DNA from: Pseudogemmobacter bohemicus
GTDB taxonomy: Bacteria; Pseudomonadota; Alphaproteobacteria; Rhodobacterales; Rhodobacteraceae
Direction: 5' to 3'
Assembly (NCBI RefSeq): GCF_003290025.1
Contig: NZ_QNHG01000003.1
Span: forward strand, 762,438-826,437
DNA: 64,000 nucleotides
Of this stretch, positions 36,115 to 45,921 are shown piece after piece. The notes under the pieces were generated by a model, which saw only the letters and a program-made list of their open reading frames with translations, was not told where the DNA came from and did not search any database. Within the stretch, counting starts at the first letter, position 1. Each line of letters starts with the position of its first letter. The translations under genes and the position numbers were made by a program.

Positions 36115-39100
36115 GCGTTCCGGAGCTGCGTCAGGGATGAGGCAGGCGGCCAGATACTGTTCCGTATCAGGGGCCGGGTTTCACGATGCGCAGCCCATGG
36201 ATGCGGCGTAAAGGGGCCGGCTGCCTGGGCGGAGGCACCCGGAAGACAGCGCAGGGCGCAGCAATCACCTGGTGGAAAAGGCGTTTTCCACCCCGAGCGC
36301 ATCCAGCGCGATTGCCGGTGGTCCGGCGGCGAAGTCGTGGCGCCCCTGCCCGAAGGAAGAGAATTGCGTCAGCGGGTCATCCTGTGCCCAGCCCAGGCGG
36401 TCGCAAAGCAGCAGCCAGGCAAGAGCAAACAAGGGAAACAAAGCAAGCAGGGCCAGCAAGTGTCATCCTTTCTTGTCAGATCCGTGCCAGTCAGGCTCAA
36501 AATTATGAACAAACTACAAACAGGAAATGGCCGAACGGAGGCAGGATGAAAAAAAGCCGGCTGGTGGCGGAGGCGGCCATTGCTGGCGGGCCAGATCAGT
36601 GCGGCTGGACAGTTTCTGGCCCGGTTTCCCGGCGAGGCTTACCGGAAGGCTTTCCCCCGGGCTCTCTCGGGGGGCTTTCCAGGAGTGGCAGCGGTGCCGT
36701 CGGCTTTCCCGCGTCATATGCGCAAAGCCTGGCCGCCGTCATGTGGCCAGCAAAGCCTGGTTTCGCGGATCGATCCCGTCATCCCCTCCACGCGTGAGCC
36801 GCGTCCCCGCGACAATCTCCGACCCGAGGGGCGTCAGCTTACAGCCGGCCCGGAGCCAGGTCGCTCAGTTATCCCTGGGCAGGTGGCAGATGCGCCGCGA
36901 ACAGACAGCGCCTCCAGGAAGTGCAGCGCTTTCAGCAAGATGCCGGTCTCGTCGGTCATCAGGTCAGGATCATGCCCTCGCGGGTCGGGGCCGGCTGCGG
37001 CTGGTATATGCGCCCGGGATATAGCCCACCGCCCTGAAGGAGCTGCCTCCTCCAATGGCCGCGACCCGCCGCAGCACCGCATCGGCTCCACATCGAAACG
37101 GGGCCAGCCGGGTCAGTGTCGCCGGACAACATGATGGGACTGACCCGGTACAGAGCCAGATAGCCGGTAAGGCAGCGGGAAACCGCAGTTGCAAATAGCG
37201 CGGGAAACCTCAGCCTGGGGCAGGGGAGACATCGCCGGGAGGCCGGCTGAAAGCCAGTCCTGAACCTGCAAACCTTGTCAGGGACATGTCAGGCCAGGCC
37301 ACAATGGGCAGGGCGACCCGGCAGGCATTCGCAGCCTCAAAGCAGGTGAGTTTCGCCGGGAGGCACAGGGCGATATGACGGATGAAAATCTCGGTCAGGT
37401 GAGGGTTCTGGCGGCATTCCTGCCCACAAACCGGCAGCGACCGGCGGGCATGCGCGCGCGACGGAATGTGCGGTCCGTCTGTCGGTCTCGTCTGCTGACC
37501 ACTTATCAGAATGCCGGTACAGGTCCCGGTGGGGATGGAGTCGGTTGCCTGCAGCCGGCGCACGCAAACAGGCAGGGTCGGACAATCGGCGAGCCGGGTT
37601 GGCAGCCTGTGACCAACGGGCAGAATTGACCCTTCGACCGCTTGGGCAAAGGGGCGAATCCCGCCTGCATGCGCCGTTTTGGCGGGCTGGCGGGAAGGCG
37701 CCCGCCGGGGGCGCTGCACTATGGCCAGGCCGGATCGGCCCGGATCGCGCGGTGGTCGCGGCTGATGACGCGGAGTGGCTGGCAAGACCTCGGGAACGGC
37801 CATTCCCGGTCGCCATTGCGTCCCTGGTGCCGGCAACGGAGGCGGGGCCGGAAATCCGGCATGCATCCCGGGCAGAGCGTCGGGCAGCAGTTGTGCTCCC
37901 CGCAAGGGGCGGCTCTCGGGCATGAGAAAAGCACCCCGCATCGGGATCGCTCTGCCCCGCGATGATCGGCCCCTCAGATCGCGGACTGGGTCGGGGGACC
38001 CTCGGGTTCCGGTGGTGCGGTGGCGCGACGCACGATTGCGCGCATCCCTGGGCAGGGTGACGAAACGGGTGCCGCTCAGGCAGGCGGTCGGGGTGGCAGC
38101 GGCAGGCCACGGCCCCAACCGGCCTGTCGGGGATCACGAAGATACCGCAGGCCCCGGGGCTGTCTCCCCCACCCAGAGCCATCGGCCCGGGTGCCGGCCT
38201 GGCTCTGCATGACCTTCCCGGCTTTCAGCGTGACGGTCAGGGCACGCTGAATGCGGCCCGGATGTTGAGGCGCCTGCGAGAACCTCTGTTCTGGCCTGTC
38301 GCCCTTGCACATCAAAGCGGCTTTGCCCTGGCGCCGTCATTGAGGACAGAGGGCAGACCGGCCGGACAGGTGTTTTCGCTTCGATGATCCTGACGCTGCA
38401 CAAATCGGCTTTTGCGTATGCTCGCGGCCGGGCCTGGCGGTGTCGGCATATCGTCGGTCTATGCCGTGCTGCGGGGACCTCGTCTCGTCCGGGGGCGGCA
38501 TCGCGAGGGACGGCCAGTCGGGCCCTTGCGAAGATCTCGATATCGTTCTTCCAGGCCTCAATCCGGGCCGTTCCCGGGGGCAGAAGACGGTGCCAGCGGT
38601 TTGACAACGCCATCCGGCCTTGTGAGGGGGCGTTCCGGGTCGGCGATGGTCTGACGGGGCTGCCCGGAACGATTCAGGAAACATCTCTGATAATCCGCCC
38701 GCAATCCGGTCATTGCCCGAAGGCATCAAGGCTCACGATCAGGACAGGTTGCGCGGCCGCTTGCGGGCGCCGCTATGGGCGGTCAGACGGACGAACCCCA
38801 TTGACGAGGATCTTTTGGGTCGTGACGCGGGGACGTGCTGCGGAGGGCGAAATCGGTCTCGGTGAAGTTGCGAAGGGCAGAGGGTCGGGGGGCGCCTGAG
38901 CGATCAGCGACTTTCACATGAAAGCTCCGCCAGAATCACCTCGCTGCCGCAAAGCCCGGGGCCAAACCCCTTTCTCCTCGCGAGGCGTATGCGCAGCCCG
39001 TTCCTGGCACAGGGCACAGCCTTTCACTCATCACAAGGGCAAAAGTCGCCCCCTTTTTTGCCGCAACGCAGCCCAATCCCGCAGGTTGCCGCAGTGCAGA

Positions 39101-39271
39101 ATACAGCCCTTTGCTAATGCAGCGAAGCCCCGGCCAGATTTGGATTGACTTCTCGCAGTGGTCGCAGCAAACCAGACGCTGGGTTAACCAATCGTATTTT
39201 TTTTAGTTCCGCGTCGTGTCCCTGGTTGCCACACCTTCGCATTAGAACCTCAAATTAAACATAGGTTGGAA
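36115..39271. other. 3.1-kb gene desert
   Basis: Apart from one small possible protein (36265-36459), no open frame here reads like a real protein. Long frames exist because of the GC content but are Arg/Pro/Gly-rich, lack domains and contradict each other between frames. The last 100 bases (about 39170-39270) are clearly more AT-rich, with a run of eight T at 39198-39205, and probably carry the promoter of the WecA-like gene. I read the rest as decayed genes too far gone to name. Confidence 0.5.
36265..36459 (-). CDS. Possible small secreted or membrane protein
   Basis: A 64-residue frame that starts TTG behind GAAAGGA and opens with a strong hydrophobic stretch (LALLALFPLFALAWLLLC), followed by a polar tail with a WAQDD segment that could be a signal-peptidase site. 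Composition is unlike the surrounding noise frames. No family is recognised and no neighbour supports it, so it may be chance or the remnant of a longer gene. Confidence 0.3.
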   Translation of the reverse strand: MLALLALFPLFALAWLLLCDRLGWAQDDPLTQFSSFGQGRHDFAAGPPAIALDALGVENAFSTR

Positions 39272-40375
39272 ATGCATTTTACTCATTCCATGCTTGTGGC
39301 TTTTGGTACCGCGTTTTCGATTGTCGTTTTGCTTGTCCTTACGCGCCGGTTGCATGGCCGCTACTCGCTTGACAGTCAGGCGGGGGTGCAGAAGCTGCAC
39401 ACCGCTCCGACCCCGAGGATTGGCGGAATAGCTATCATGGCCGGCTTACTCTTGGCGGGTCTCGCTGTGCCCGAGGGTGAGAAAACGCTCTGGGCGCAAC
39501 TCGGCATCGCGGCAATTCCTGCTTTTGTCGCGGGTCTGGCCGAGGATATGACCAAGCGCGTCGGCGTGGGCGCGCGGCTGTTCGCGACCATCTGCTCGGG
39601 GCTGATCTTCTGCCTTCTCAGCGGAATCGCCCTTACGCGGGTCGATCTGCCCGGGGCAGACTGGCTGTTGTCCTTCCCGGTGATGGCGCTGTTCTTCACC
39701 GCTTTTGCCATTGGCGGCGTGGCCAATGCGATCAATATCATCGACGGGGTGAATGGGCTGGCCTCGGGCACTGTGATCATCATCCTGTCGGGCTTTGCTG
39801 CGCTGGCATGGCAACAGGGCGATACCGAGCTGGTCGGCGTCAGCCTGATCATGGCCGCCGCCCTGGGGGGCTTCTTCCTGATGAATTTCCCGGTGGGGCG
39901 AATCTTCCTTGGCGATGCCGGCGCCTATACGGCGGGCTTCATGCTTGCCGCGATTGCCGTCGCCCTGCCGATGCGCAACCCCGAGATCTCGCCGCTGATC
40001 GGTCTTCTGGCCCTGTCTTACCCGGTGATCGAAACCATGGTCTCGATCCATCGCCGCATGGTGCGCGAGGGCGCCCATCCCGGCCAGCCCGACCGGTTGC
40101 ATCTGCACAGCCTGGTCTATCGCAGCCGCGCCAGGCGCCTCGCGCAGCTGATCGGAGCGCCGCATATGCGCAATCCGCTGACCAGCGTGATCCTGTGGTC
40201 ATTGTCGCTGATCCCCGTCGCGCTGATGGTGCTGTTCCACAATTCGACCGTTGGTATCCTGCTGTCTCTGGCAGGGATGACGGTCCTGTATCTGATGATT
40301 TATCGCAGGGTCGCGCTGTTGCGCCGTCTGGCTCCGAAAGGCCAGAGCTGGCAGAGCGTGACCGAGGCAAAGTGA
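39272..40375 (+). CDS. WecA/TagO-like undecaprenyl-phosphate sugar-1-phosphate transferase
   Basis: A 367-residue integral membrane glycosyltransferase family 4 protein with about ten helices. Family motifs are clear: TPRIGGIAI near the start, NIIDGVNGLASG (metal/catalytic aspartates), FLGDAGAYTAGF and the cytoplasmic DRLHLHSLVYR. It transfers GlcNAc-1-P or a related sugar-1-P to undecaprenyl phosphate to begin a cell-surface polysaccharide. ATG at 39272 is chosen over TTG at 39266. The upstream region is AT-rich and the gene stands alone between two gene deserts, without other polysaccharide genes. Its last codons run into a 14-base tandem repeat that includes the stop. Confidence 0.9.
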   Translation: MHFTHSMLVAFGTAFSIVVLLVLTRRLHGRYSLDSQAGVQKLHTAPTPRIGGIAIMAGLLLAGLAVPEGEKTLWAQLGIAAIPAFVAGLAEDMTKRVGVGARLFATICSGLIFCLLSGIALTRVDLPGADWLLSFPVMALFFTAFAIGGVANAINIIDGVNGLASGTVIIILSGFAALAWQQGDTELVGVSLIMAAALGGFFLMNFPVGRIFLGDAGAYTAGFMLAAIAVALPMRNPEISPLIGLLALSYPVIETMVSIHRRMVREGAHPGQPDRLHLHSLVYRSRARRLAQLIGAPHMRNPLTSVILWSLSLIPVALMVLFHNSTVGILLSLAGMTVLYLMIYRRVALLRRLAPKGQSWQSVTEAK

Positions 40376-40412
40376 CCGAGGCAAAGTGCCGAAGCAAAGT
40401 GACTGAGGCAAA
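40358..40412 (+). repeat. 14-base tandem repeat across the stop codon of the WecA-like gene
   Basis: Four units of GTGACCGAGGCAAA or close variants (14, 14, 13 and 14 bases) run from the last sense codons through and past the TGA stop at 40373-40375. A fifth, degenerate unit (ATGATGGAGGCAG) follows. Because 14 is not a multiple of three, gain or loss of a unit changes the C-terminal reading frame. Confidence 0.85.
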
Positions 40413-42485
40413 ATGATGGAGGCAGCCCGCAGCGCCGGATTGACTGCTGAACAGCGCTCTGCTTCGGGTGAACCGGATCAAAGCGCCGCCTGGTGAGCGG
40501 CGCCTTTCTCGCGCCGGATTGTGCCCTTGCCGGGCCGGGTGCGGTCTGGCTTTGATCCACAGAAGACAGGGCATGCCTGGCCGCTTTCAACGGGCCTGCG
40601 GGTTTCGATGATCGGAGCCGGCAATGCCCTGCGCTGATCGACATCGTTGCCCCTGCGGGCTGCGACTTTCGGCATACCCATCCCGGGAACGGCCAGCAGG
40701 GGGATGAACGCCTGCCGGTATCTGTCGTGACCCCCGGCAGCTGAGACCCGTTCCGGTTGATCTGCGCCGGGCGGATTTTTCCATCGGCCCCGCGCCGCAG
40801 ATCGCGCGTCATTGCGGCGCGCCGGAAAGGGGATGCCGGCCTTGCGGGCCAGAAACTGGCCGGGCAACCACGTCTTCCGGCCAGAGGGGCCGCTGCCGGA
40901 TCGCCGCTCCCCTGATCCGTGCGACCATATCTGGCGGGGGGTGCTGACGGTTTCGCCACAGCCATGCCGGCCTGTCTCGCCTGTACCCTGTATCCCAGGC
41001 CTTGCGCTTCGCGCGGCAAGGGGAGCACCCATTGACTGGCATCGTGTTGGTGCTTCTGAGGGGATCAGGCGCCCTTCTGCTGCGCAATCTTTGCCGATTG
41101 ACCATGGCGCGGATGGCGCGGCTCGTGCCTTTCTTTCCCAGGGGTCATGGCCGTCCGCGCGTCGGCGGCCGACGCGGCCTTGGCGTCATAATTTTCATCC
41201 ATAGCAAAGGGTTGCGAGGGTCGCAATGCGCCCCGCGAATAGGGCCCGCCAAAGGCCCCTTGATAGCCGTTGGAGGCGCTGGCGCCGGATGGGCGAGGTC
41301 ACCCTGATGATGCCCGGCCCCCCTGTCTGCGGGTGAAAAAGGGATGTGAAGGGGGCGCGCGTAGGCCTCCGGAATATGCCCGGCTGATCGGTCGCATGAA
41401 ATATGGCCTGAACACCAGGATGGCGTTGTTGGCCTTCGGTCGGGACCGCCCTGTCAGCCCGTTCGTCACCGCAGGACCGGACGGCGATTGCAGCGGAGCC
41501 GCTGCTCTGCTCGGCCGCTTTTCAAGGGCGGACCGGATGCTGGCAGGCCGGGATTATGACGCCGACTGGTTCAGCGAGGCATTGAAAGCCACGGGGACAG
41601 AGGCATGCATCCTGGGCCTGAAGAGCCGCAGGAAAGCGGGCGGCTATGACAAACGCCGCAATCGCACCGACATCATGGTTCACTGGGTTCTGGAACTGGA
41701 GGCGCGGTGCCGGCTGCTGTGACAGATGCCCTTCTCTTCCTCTCGGCAGCACTCCCGGCGCGGCCATCCTTTTTTGGCTTTGATGGTCGACGAGACTGGA
41801 GACTAAGCTCTGACCCCGGGGTACGGTCCGGGCGGGCGGCACCTGGGCTTCCTTTGGAACTGAGCCTGCTCCGGCTTTCCAGTTGTTTCCCCCGTCCCCC
41901 CGTCCCCCCGGCGGCGGCGAGGCGGCCCCACAGGCACGATATCCTTGAAGGTGGTGCCGCATTGCGCAAGGCCCGGAGCATCAGACCCCCTTTGGCGCGG
42001 GAGGAAGGGAGCCCTTTGCGCCGCTGTGAAGGTGACAGGGGCAAGCGTCGATTGACCGGCCCGAAAATGGCAGGCTGCGGGTCTTCTGTGCCGGCGGCTT
42101 CTTCCGGCATCGGTGCCTGCCTTTGCCGGGGTTGCCCGTCGCGGCAAACCTCATATCGGGCCGGGAGCAGGCTGGCGGATCGGGATATGGCCGTTTTGCG
42201 TTTCGCAAGGAAGGATCCGCCAGCGTTGCAGAGCCGGCGCAGAGGGTGGCAGCCGTGACCGCCCCTCGGGGCGTGATCTGCTTGCCGGAGCTCTGTGACA
42301 CCTGACCTCTTCCCTGTCGCGGAGATGCCTGGCGGTCTTTGTCACGCGGGGGCGAAACCGGGGGGGCAGACAGTGACCGGGCTGGCTGCCGGCTCTGGAC
42401 TTTCGCGGCTGACGGTTTCATCGTCGGCCGGATCCGCAAAGGGGCAGGGGCCGCGTGACCGGATCCCCCTGCAAAGGAGCCTGTG
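40413..42485. other. 2.1-kb gene-poor region with an IS relic
   Basis: The only recognisable content is a decayed IS5-family transposase (41083-41785). On either side, 40413-41080 and 41790-42470 give only Arg/Pro-rich frames with no domains. I saw no intact insertion-sequence ends. The final bases carry an AAAGGAG ribosome-binding site for the nitroreductase gene. Confidence 0.5.
41083..41785 (+). pseudogene. Decayed IS5-family (IS427-like) transposase
   Basis: Pieces of one transposase appear in order but in shifting frames. First comes LTMARMARLVPFFPRGHGRP with RVGGRRGLGVIIF (from about 41098). An in-frame stop follows at the expected PREYGP (PRE, stop, GPPK), then SRWRRWRRMGEVTLMM in another frame. 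About 90 bases are missing before LRVKKG, GRMKYGLNTR, SGAAALLGRFSRADRML, GRDYDADWFSEALK and YDKRRNRTDIM. A final frameshift gives WNWRRGAGCCDRCP, the counterpart of DWRRVATRYDRCP. The second catalytic Asp (GRDYDADW) remains, while the catalytic Glu position (RNRIEIM) has become Asp. It cannot encode an active enzyme. Confidence 0.8.
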
Positions 42486-43070
42486 ATGCCCGATAAGAAT
42501 ACCGCAGCGCTGGATTTTCTGGCCTCCCGCCTGTCGCAGCCGGCAAAGATGTTCCGCCCGCCGGTGCCCTCGCATGAGGAACTGGCGGCGATGCTGCACC
42601 TGGCGCTCCGGGTGCCGGATCATGGCAAGCTGGAGCCCTGGCGGCTCATCGTGCTGGAAAGAGCCGATTTCACGCGGCTGGCCGATCTGGCAGAGGCCCG
42701 CGGCCGGGAAATGGGCGCCGATGCCGAAAAGCTGGATAAGGGGCGCGGGCAGTTTGATCGCGGCCATCTTGCAGTGGCGGTAATTTCCGCGCCCAAAGCC
42801 TCGGACAAGATCCCGGTCGAGGAGCAGGTGCTGTCAGCCGGGGCTTTGTGCATGTCGCTCCTGATGGTGGCGACCGCCTCGGGCTGGGGGGCGAACTGGC
42901 TGAGCGGCTGGCCGGCGCATGACGCAGAGTTCTGCGCCCGCGCCTTTGGCTGCAAGGACGGTGAGACCGTGGCCGGGATCATCCATATCGGCACCTCGGC
43001 GCATGAATTTCCAGACCGGCCGCGTCCGGACCCGGCGCGGGTGGTGCAATGGGGCCTCGGCCCCGCCTGA
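42486..43070 (+). CDS. Nitroreductase-family protein (YdjA-like)
   Basis: A 194-residue FMN-dependent nitroreductase-fold protein of the short YdjA type. The FMN-binding segment ALRVPDHGKLEPWRLIVL lies near residues 40-57, and VATASGWGANWLSGW in the middle. These proteins are dimeric NAD(P)H oxidoreductases of uncertain physiological substrate. ATG at 42486 is preceded by GGAG; a GTG one codon earlier is also possible. It is followed within 25 bases by an EI24-like membrane protein. Confidence 0.88.
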   Translation: MPDKNTAALDFLASRLSQPAKMFRPPVPSHEELAAMLHLALRVPDHGKLEPWRLIVLERADFTRLADLAEARGREMGADAEKLDKGRGQFDRGHLAVAVISAPKASDKIPVEEQVLSAGALCMSLLMVATASGWGANWLSGWPAHDAEFCARAFGCKDGETVAGIIHIGTSAHEFPDRPRPDPARVVQWGLGPA

Positions 43071-43092
43071 ACCCCTTCTGACCCCGCGCCTG

Positions 43093-43806
43093 ATGACCCC
43101 GAAACGAGCCCCATCGCCCATGCTTCTGGCCGCGCTGCGTGACACATTCGGATTGCTGCGCGCGCGGCCCTGCCGCCGGCTCGCTCTGCTCTCGGCGGCT
43201 CTGAGCCTTGCGCTGCTGGTCGCGGCGCTGGCGGTTATGCTGCTGATCTATGGCCATATCCTGGCAGGGGAAGGCGCGGAAAAAGGCCGCGATCAGGGCC
43301 TGGCAGATCTCTTCGGGATCAATGGTATCGCCTTTCTGCTGGTTGCCTCCATCGGGCTGATGACCCCGGTTGCGGCGGTGTTCGGCGCGCTTTCTGCCGG
43401 GCCGGTCTCTGGCATGATCGAGCATCTGCGCTGGTCGATGGTCGCAGAGAACCAGAGCAGACCGCCGGCCAGGGACTGGGTTAATTTCACCGGCCTGCTG
43501 GTTGCGGCCAATGCGCTGACGATCATGCTGATCGTGTTTCTGACCGATCTTCTGGGGTCTGCGGCGCTGCTCTTATGGCCCATGGTGAACGGTGCGCTGC
43601 TGGGACGGGAATATTTCACCCTGGTAGCGCGCCGCCATCTTGATCCGGGGGCACTGGCAAAGTTGCGTGCCGCGCATCGCGGCCGGATCTGGGTCGCAGG
43701 GATCGTGACCGCGCTGTTCCTGAGCCTGCCGCTGCTGAACCTGGCCGCGCCCTTTCTGGGGCTGGCCTGGTTTGCGCATATCTTTCACCGGCTGCGTGCC
43801 GGCTGA
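43093..43806 (+). CDS. EI24/CysZ-like membrane protein
   Basis: A 237-residue protein with about four to six hydrophobic helices, and segments typical of the EI24 domain (LWPMVNGALLGREYFTLVA followed by RRHLDPGALAKLRAAHRG). This superfamily includes the sulfate permease CysZ, but most alphaproteobacterial members are uncharacterised. The start may be 43093 or the ATG at 43120; the latter removes a short polar tail. It is probably co-transcribed with the nitroreductase gene and converges on the DUF1467 gene. Confidence 0.82.
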   Translation: MTPKRAPSPMLLAALRDTFGLLRARPCRRLALLSAALSLALLVAALAVMLLIYGHILAGEGAEKGRDQGLADLFGINGIAFLLVASIGLMTPVAAVFGALSAGPVSGMIEHLRWSMVAENQSRPPARDWVNFTGLLVAANALTIMLIVFLTDLLGSAALLLWPMVNGALLGREYFTLVARRHLDPGALAKLRAAHRGRIWVAGIVTALFLSLPLLNLAAPFLGLAWFAHIFHRLRAG

Positions 43807-43811
43807 GCAGA

Positions 43812-44111
43812 TCACTGCGTGGCGGCCGGAGTATCCGCCTCTTTCGGCGGCAGGATGCCCCGGAAATCCAGATCTTCGACGGTGATGCCGCCCCAGATGA
43901 TCACCGACGCCATCGCCCCCCAGATCACCGTCGCGAAACCCGTCGCGATCAGGGCCGAGCGGCCGACATTTTCCTCTGCCGGGGCGCTGGCAGGCGTTCC
44001 GGGCACGATCTCTCCCGCCTCGGCCTGGGTGCGGGTGCGCAGCATCAGCACGATGTAAAAGGTCAGGAACCAGGTGATCGCGTAGAGAACAATGCCCGAG
44101 GTGAGGTTCAT
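43812..44111 (-). CDS. DUF1467 membrane protein
   Basis: A 99-residue protein with two membrane helices (IVLYAITWFLTFYIVLML and LIATGFATVIWGAMASVIIW) separated by an acidic loop, matching DUF1467. The gene overlaps the methylmalonyl-CoA epimerase stop by ATGA; this pairing is common in alphaproteobacteria. No function is established. Confidence 0.85.
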   Translation of the reverse strand: MNLTSGIVLYAITWFLTFYIVLMLRTRTQAEAGEIVPGTPASAPAEENVGRSALIATGFATVIWGAMASVIIWGGITVEDLDFRGILPPKEADTPAATQ

Positions 44112-44512
44112 ACCTGTTCCAGCTCCACCAGACAGCCGTTGAAATCCTTGGGATGCAGGAAGAGGACAGGCTTGCCATGCGCGCCGATCTTCGGCTCGCC
44201 GCTGCCCAGAACGCGGGCGCCCTGTGCCTTCAGCCGGTCGCGCGCGGCAAGGATATCCTCGACCTCATAGCAGATGTGGTGAATGCCGCCGGAGGGGTTC
44301 TTTTCCAGAAAACCATTGATCGGGGAATTCTCGCCCAGCGGGTAGAGGAGTTCGATCTTGGTATTCGGGAGTTCGATGAAGATCACCGTCACGCCATGGT
44401 CGGGCTCATCCTGCGGGGCGCCGACTTTCGCGCCCAGCGTGTCGCGATACTGGCGCGCGGCGGCCTCCAGATCGGGGACGGCAATGGCGACATGGTTCAG
44501 ACGTCCGATCAT
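44108..44512 (-). CDS. mce: Methylmalonyl-CoA epimerase
   Basis: A 134-residue glyoxalase-fold protein. Metal ligands are visible at the N-terminal LNHVAIAV (His), in GIHHICYEV (His) and in the C-terminal GCLVELEQV (Glu). It interconverts (S)- and (R)-methylmalonyl-CoA in propionyl-CoA assimilation, consistent with the ethylmalonyl/propionate metabolism of Rhodobacterales. AGGAG precedes the ATG. The mutase and carboxylase genes are not in this window. Confidence 0.92.
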   Translation of the reverse strand: MIGRLNHVAIAVPDLEAAARQYRDTLGAKVGAPQDEPDHGVTVIFIELPNTKIELLYPLGENSPINGFLEKNPSGGIHHICYEVEDILAARDRLKAQGARVLGSGEPKIGAHGKPVLFLHPKDFNGCLVELEQV

Positions 44513-44728
44513 CGGCTTCTCCTGTACTGTGATCCGGGTCCCGGGGCGACTACAAGGCGGTCCGGGGGCGGGCTGAGACGACTTATGCGCGCAGCAGAAG
44601 GCCCGGGCAAGAGGGCAGGGGTATAAGCGGCGCCCCCGTTAACGCGGGATTCACCCGGATCCTGCCAGTCTGGTGGCCGAGAATCATCCCCGTCCCGCCC
44701 CCCGCCTCTGCCGCGAAAGGAAAGGCCG

Positions 44729-45502
44729 ATGCCCAGTTCCCCCTCCGGTTTCCCGCCCGCCGTTACGGTCCCAAATCCGGTTCTGCTGCCGGGGCTGTTG
44801 CCGGCGGCGATGTCCTCCTTGCCCTTGCGCGGTCTGACCGTGCTGGCGGTGGAGGACAGCCGCTATGCGAGTGAGGCGCTCAGGCTGATGTGCCAGCGTT
44901 CGGGCGCGCGGCTCAGACGGGCGGAAAGCCTTGCCGTGGCGGCGGCGCATCTGGCGCTCTACCGGCCCGATCTGGTGATCGTCGATCTCGGTCTGCCCGA
45001 TGGGCGGGGGGAGGATCTGATCAGCGGGCTGAGCCGGACGGGCGGGCCGGTGGTGCTGGGAACCAGCGCCGACAGCGACGGTATGACGCGGGCGTTGCGG
45101 GCCGGGGCTGTGGGGTTTCTGGGCAAGCCGCTGCCGGATCTGGCAGGGTTCCAGGCGGCGATTCTCGCGCATCTGTGCGACCGGCATCTGCGCGGCAACC
45201 CCGGCGGCGGTGCGGTGACACCCGATGCCCTGGCGCTGCGCGATGATCTGCGGCTTGCCGAGGCGGCGTTGAAAGCCGCTCCCACGGCTCAGGCCACGCG
45301 CGACTGGCTGCGCGGCTTTCTCGCCGGCCTTGCGCTCCAGACCGGCGATGAGGCGTTGAAATCGGCAGCCGATGTCATCAGCCGCAACGGTGACATCAAC
45401 CCGATCCGCGCAATTATCAGCGAGAAAATCCGCCATATGCCGCCCTTCTCCTCGCCCGACACCACCCGGGGCGATGCTGCAAGGCGGGCAGGTCATGCCT
45501 GA
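44729..45502 (+). CDS. Response-regulator receiver-domain protein
   Basis: A 257-residue protein with a receiver domain at about residues 35-150: acidic pair E42-D43 (AVEDSRYASE), phospho-acceptor D86 (VIVDLGLPDG), T112 (LGTSADS) and K133 (GFLGKPLPD). The C-terminal 100 residues are helical and match no DNA-binding output domain I recognise. No partner kinase gene is adjacent. It is transcribed alone, divergent from mce, after a GGAAAGG ribosome-binding site. It could act through protein contact rather than DNA binding. Confidence 0.85.
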   Translation: MPSSPSGFPPAVTVPNPVLLPGLLPAAMSSLPLRGLTVLAVEDSRYASEALRLMCQRSGARLRRAESLAVAAAHLALYRPDLVIVDLGLPDGRGEDLISGLSRTGGPVVLGTSADSDGMTRALRAGAVGFLGKPLPDLAGFQAAILAHLCDRHLRGNPGGGAVTPDALALRDDLRLAEAALKAAPTAQATRDWLRGFLAGLALQTGDEALKSAADVISRNGDINPIRAIISEKIRHMPPFSSPDTTRGDAARRAGHA

Positions 45503-45921
45503 TCCGGCGCTGCGGTCAGGACCTGATCGCTGTCCGGATAAGCATGTCCCGGGACATCGATATCGGGCCCCCCGCGCACCGCAACCGCTCACCCCGCGAA
45601 ACCGCGCGGGCAGGGAGGGCAAAGGGTCAGGGCGCATAACGGCATAGCCCCACCACGCGGCAGCCCATACCGACCGCTCAGATGACACTGCTTCCTCGCT
45701 CACCAGGCAGAAAGGTCTTGTAGTCTGATATGCGATCAGATGACAGCTTCGGCCATAGGCCCCGTCGCGACAGACGGGCTGCCGTTCTGCGCTAACACGC
45801 TGATGGGTGGTGACTTTCTCCGTCGAGCCAGCCCTGCAGGCCGCTGGCTTTCCGGGTGTTCAGCCTGGCTGGGCATGCCCCGGCAGCCAAAAATTCTCCG
45901 CAATACCGCCCCGGGCCTGCC
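45503..45921. other. Intergenic region with inverted repeats
   Basis: No gene is seen. Two small symmetric elements stand out: a perfect 14-base palindrome ATGTCCCGGGACAT at 45544-45557, and TCTGAT-N5-ATCAGA at 45724-45740. The first lies 42 bases after the receiver gene and could be part of a terminator. The second resembles an operator but has no obvious downstream gene. Confidence 0.4.

Noticed and set aside
38134-38899. Overlapping frames on both strands as a second transposase
   Set aside because: Unlike the relic at 41083, no ordered transposase blocks could be recognised in any frame.
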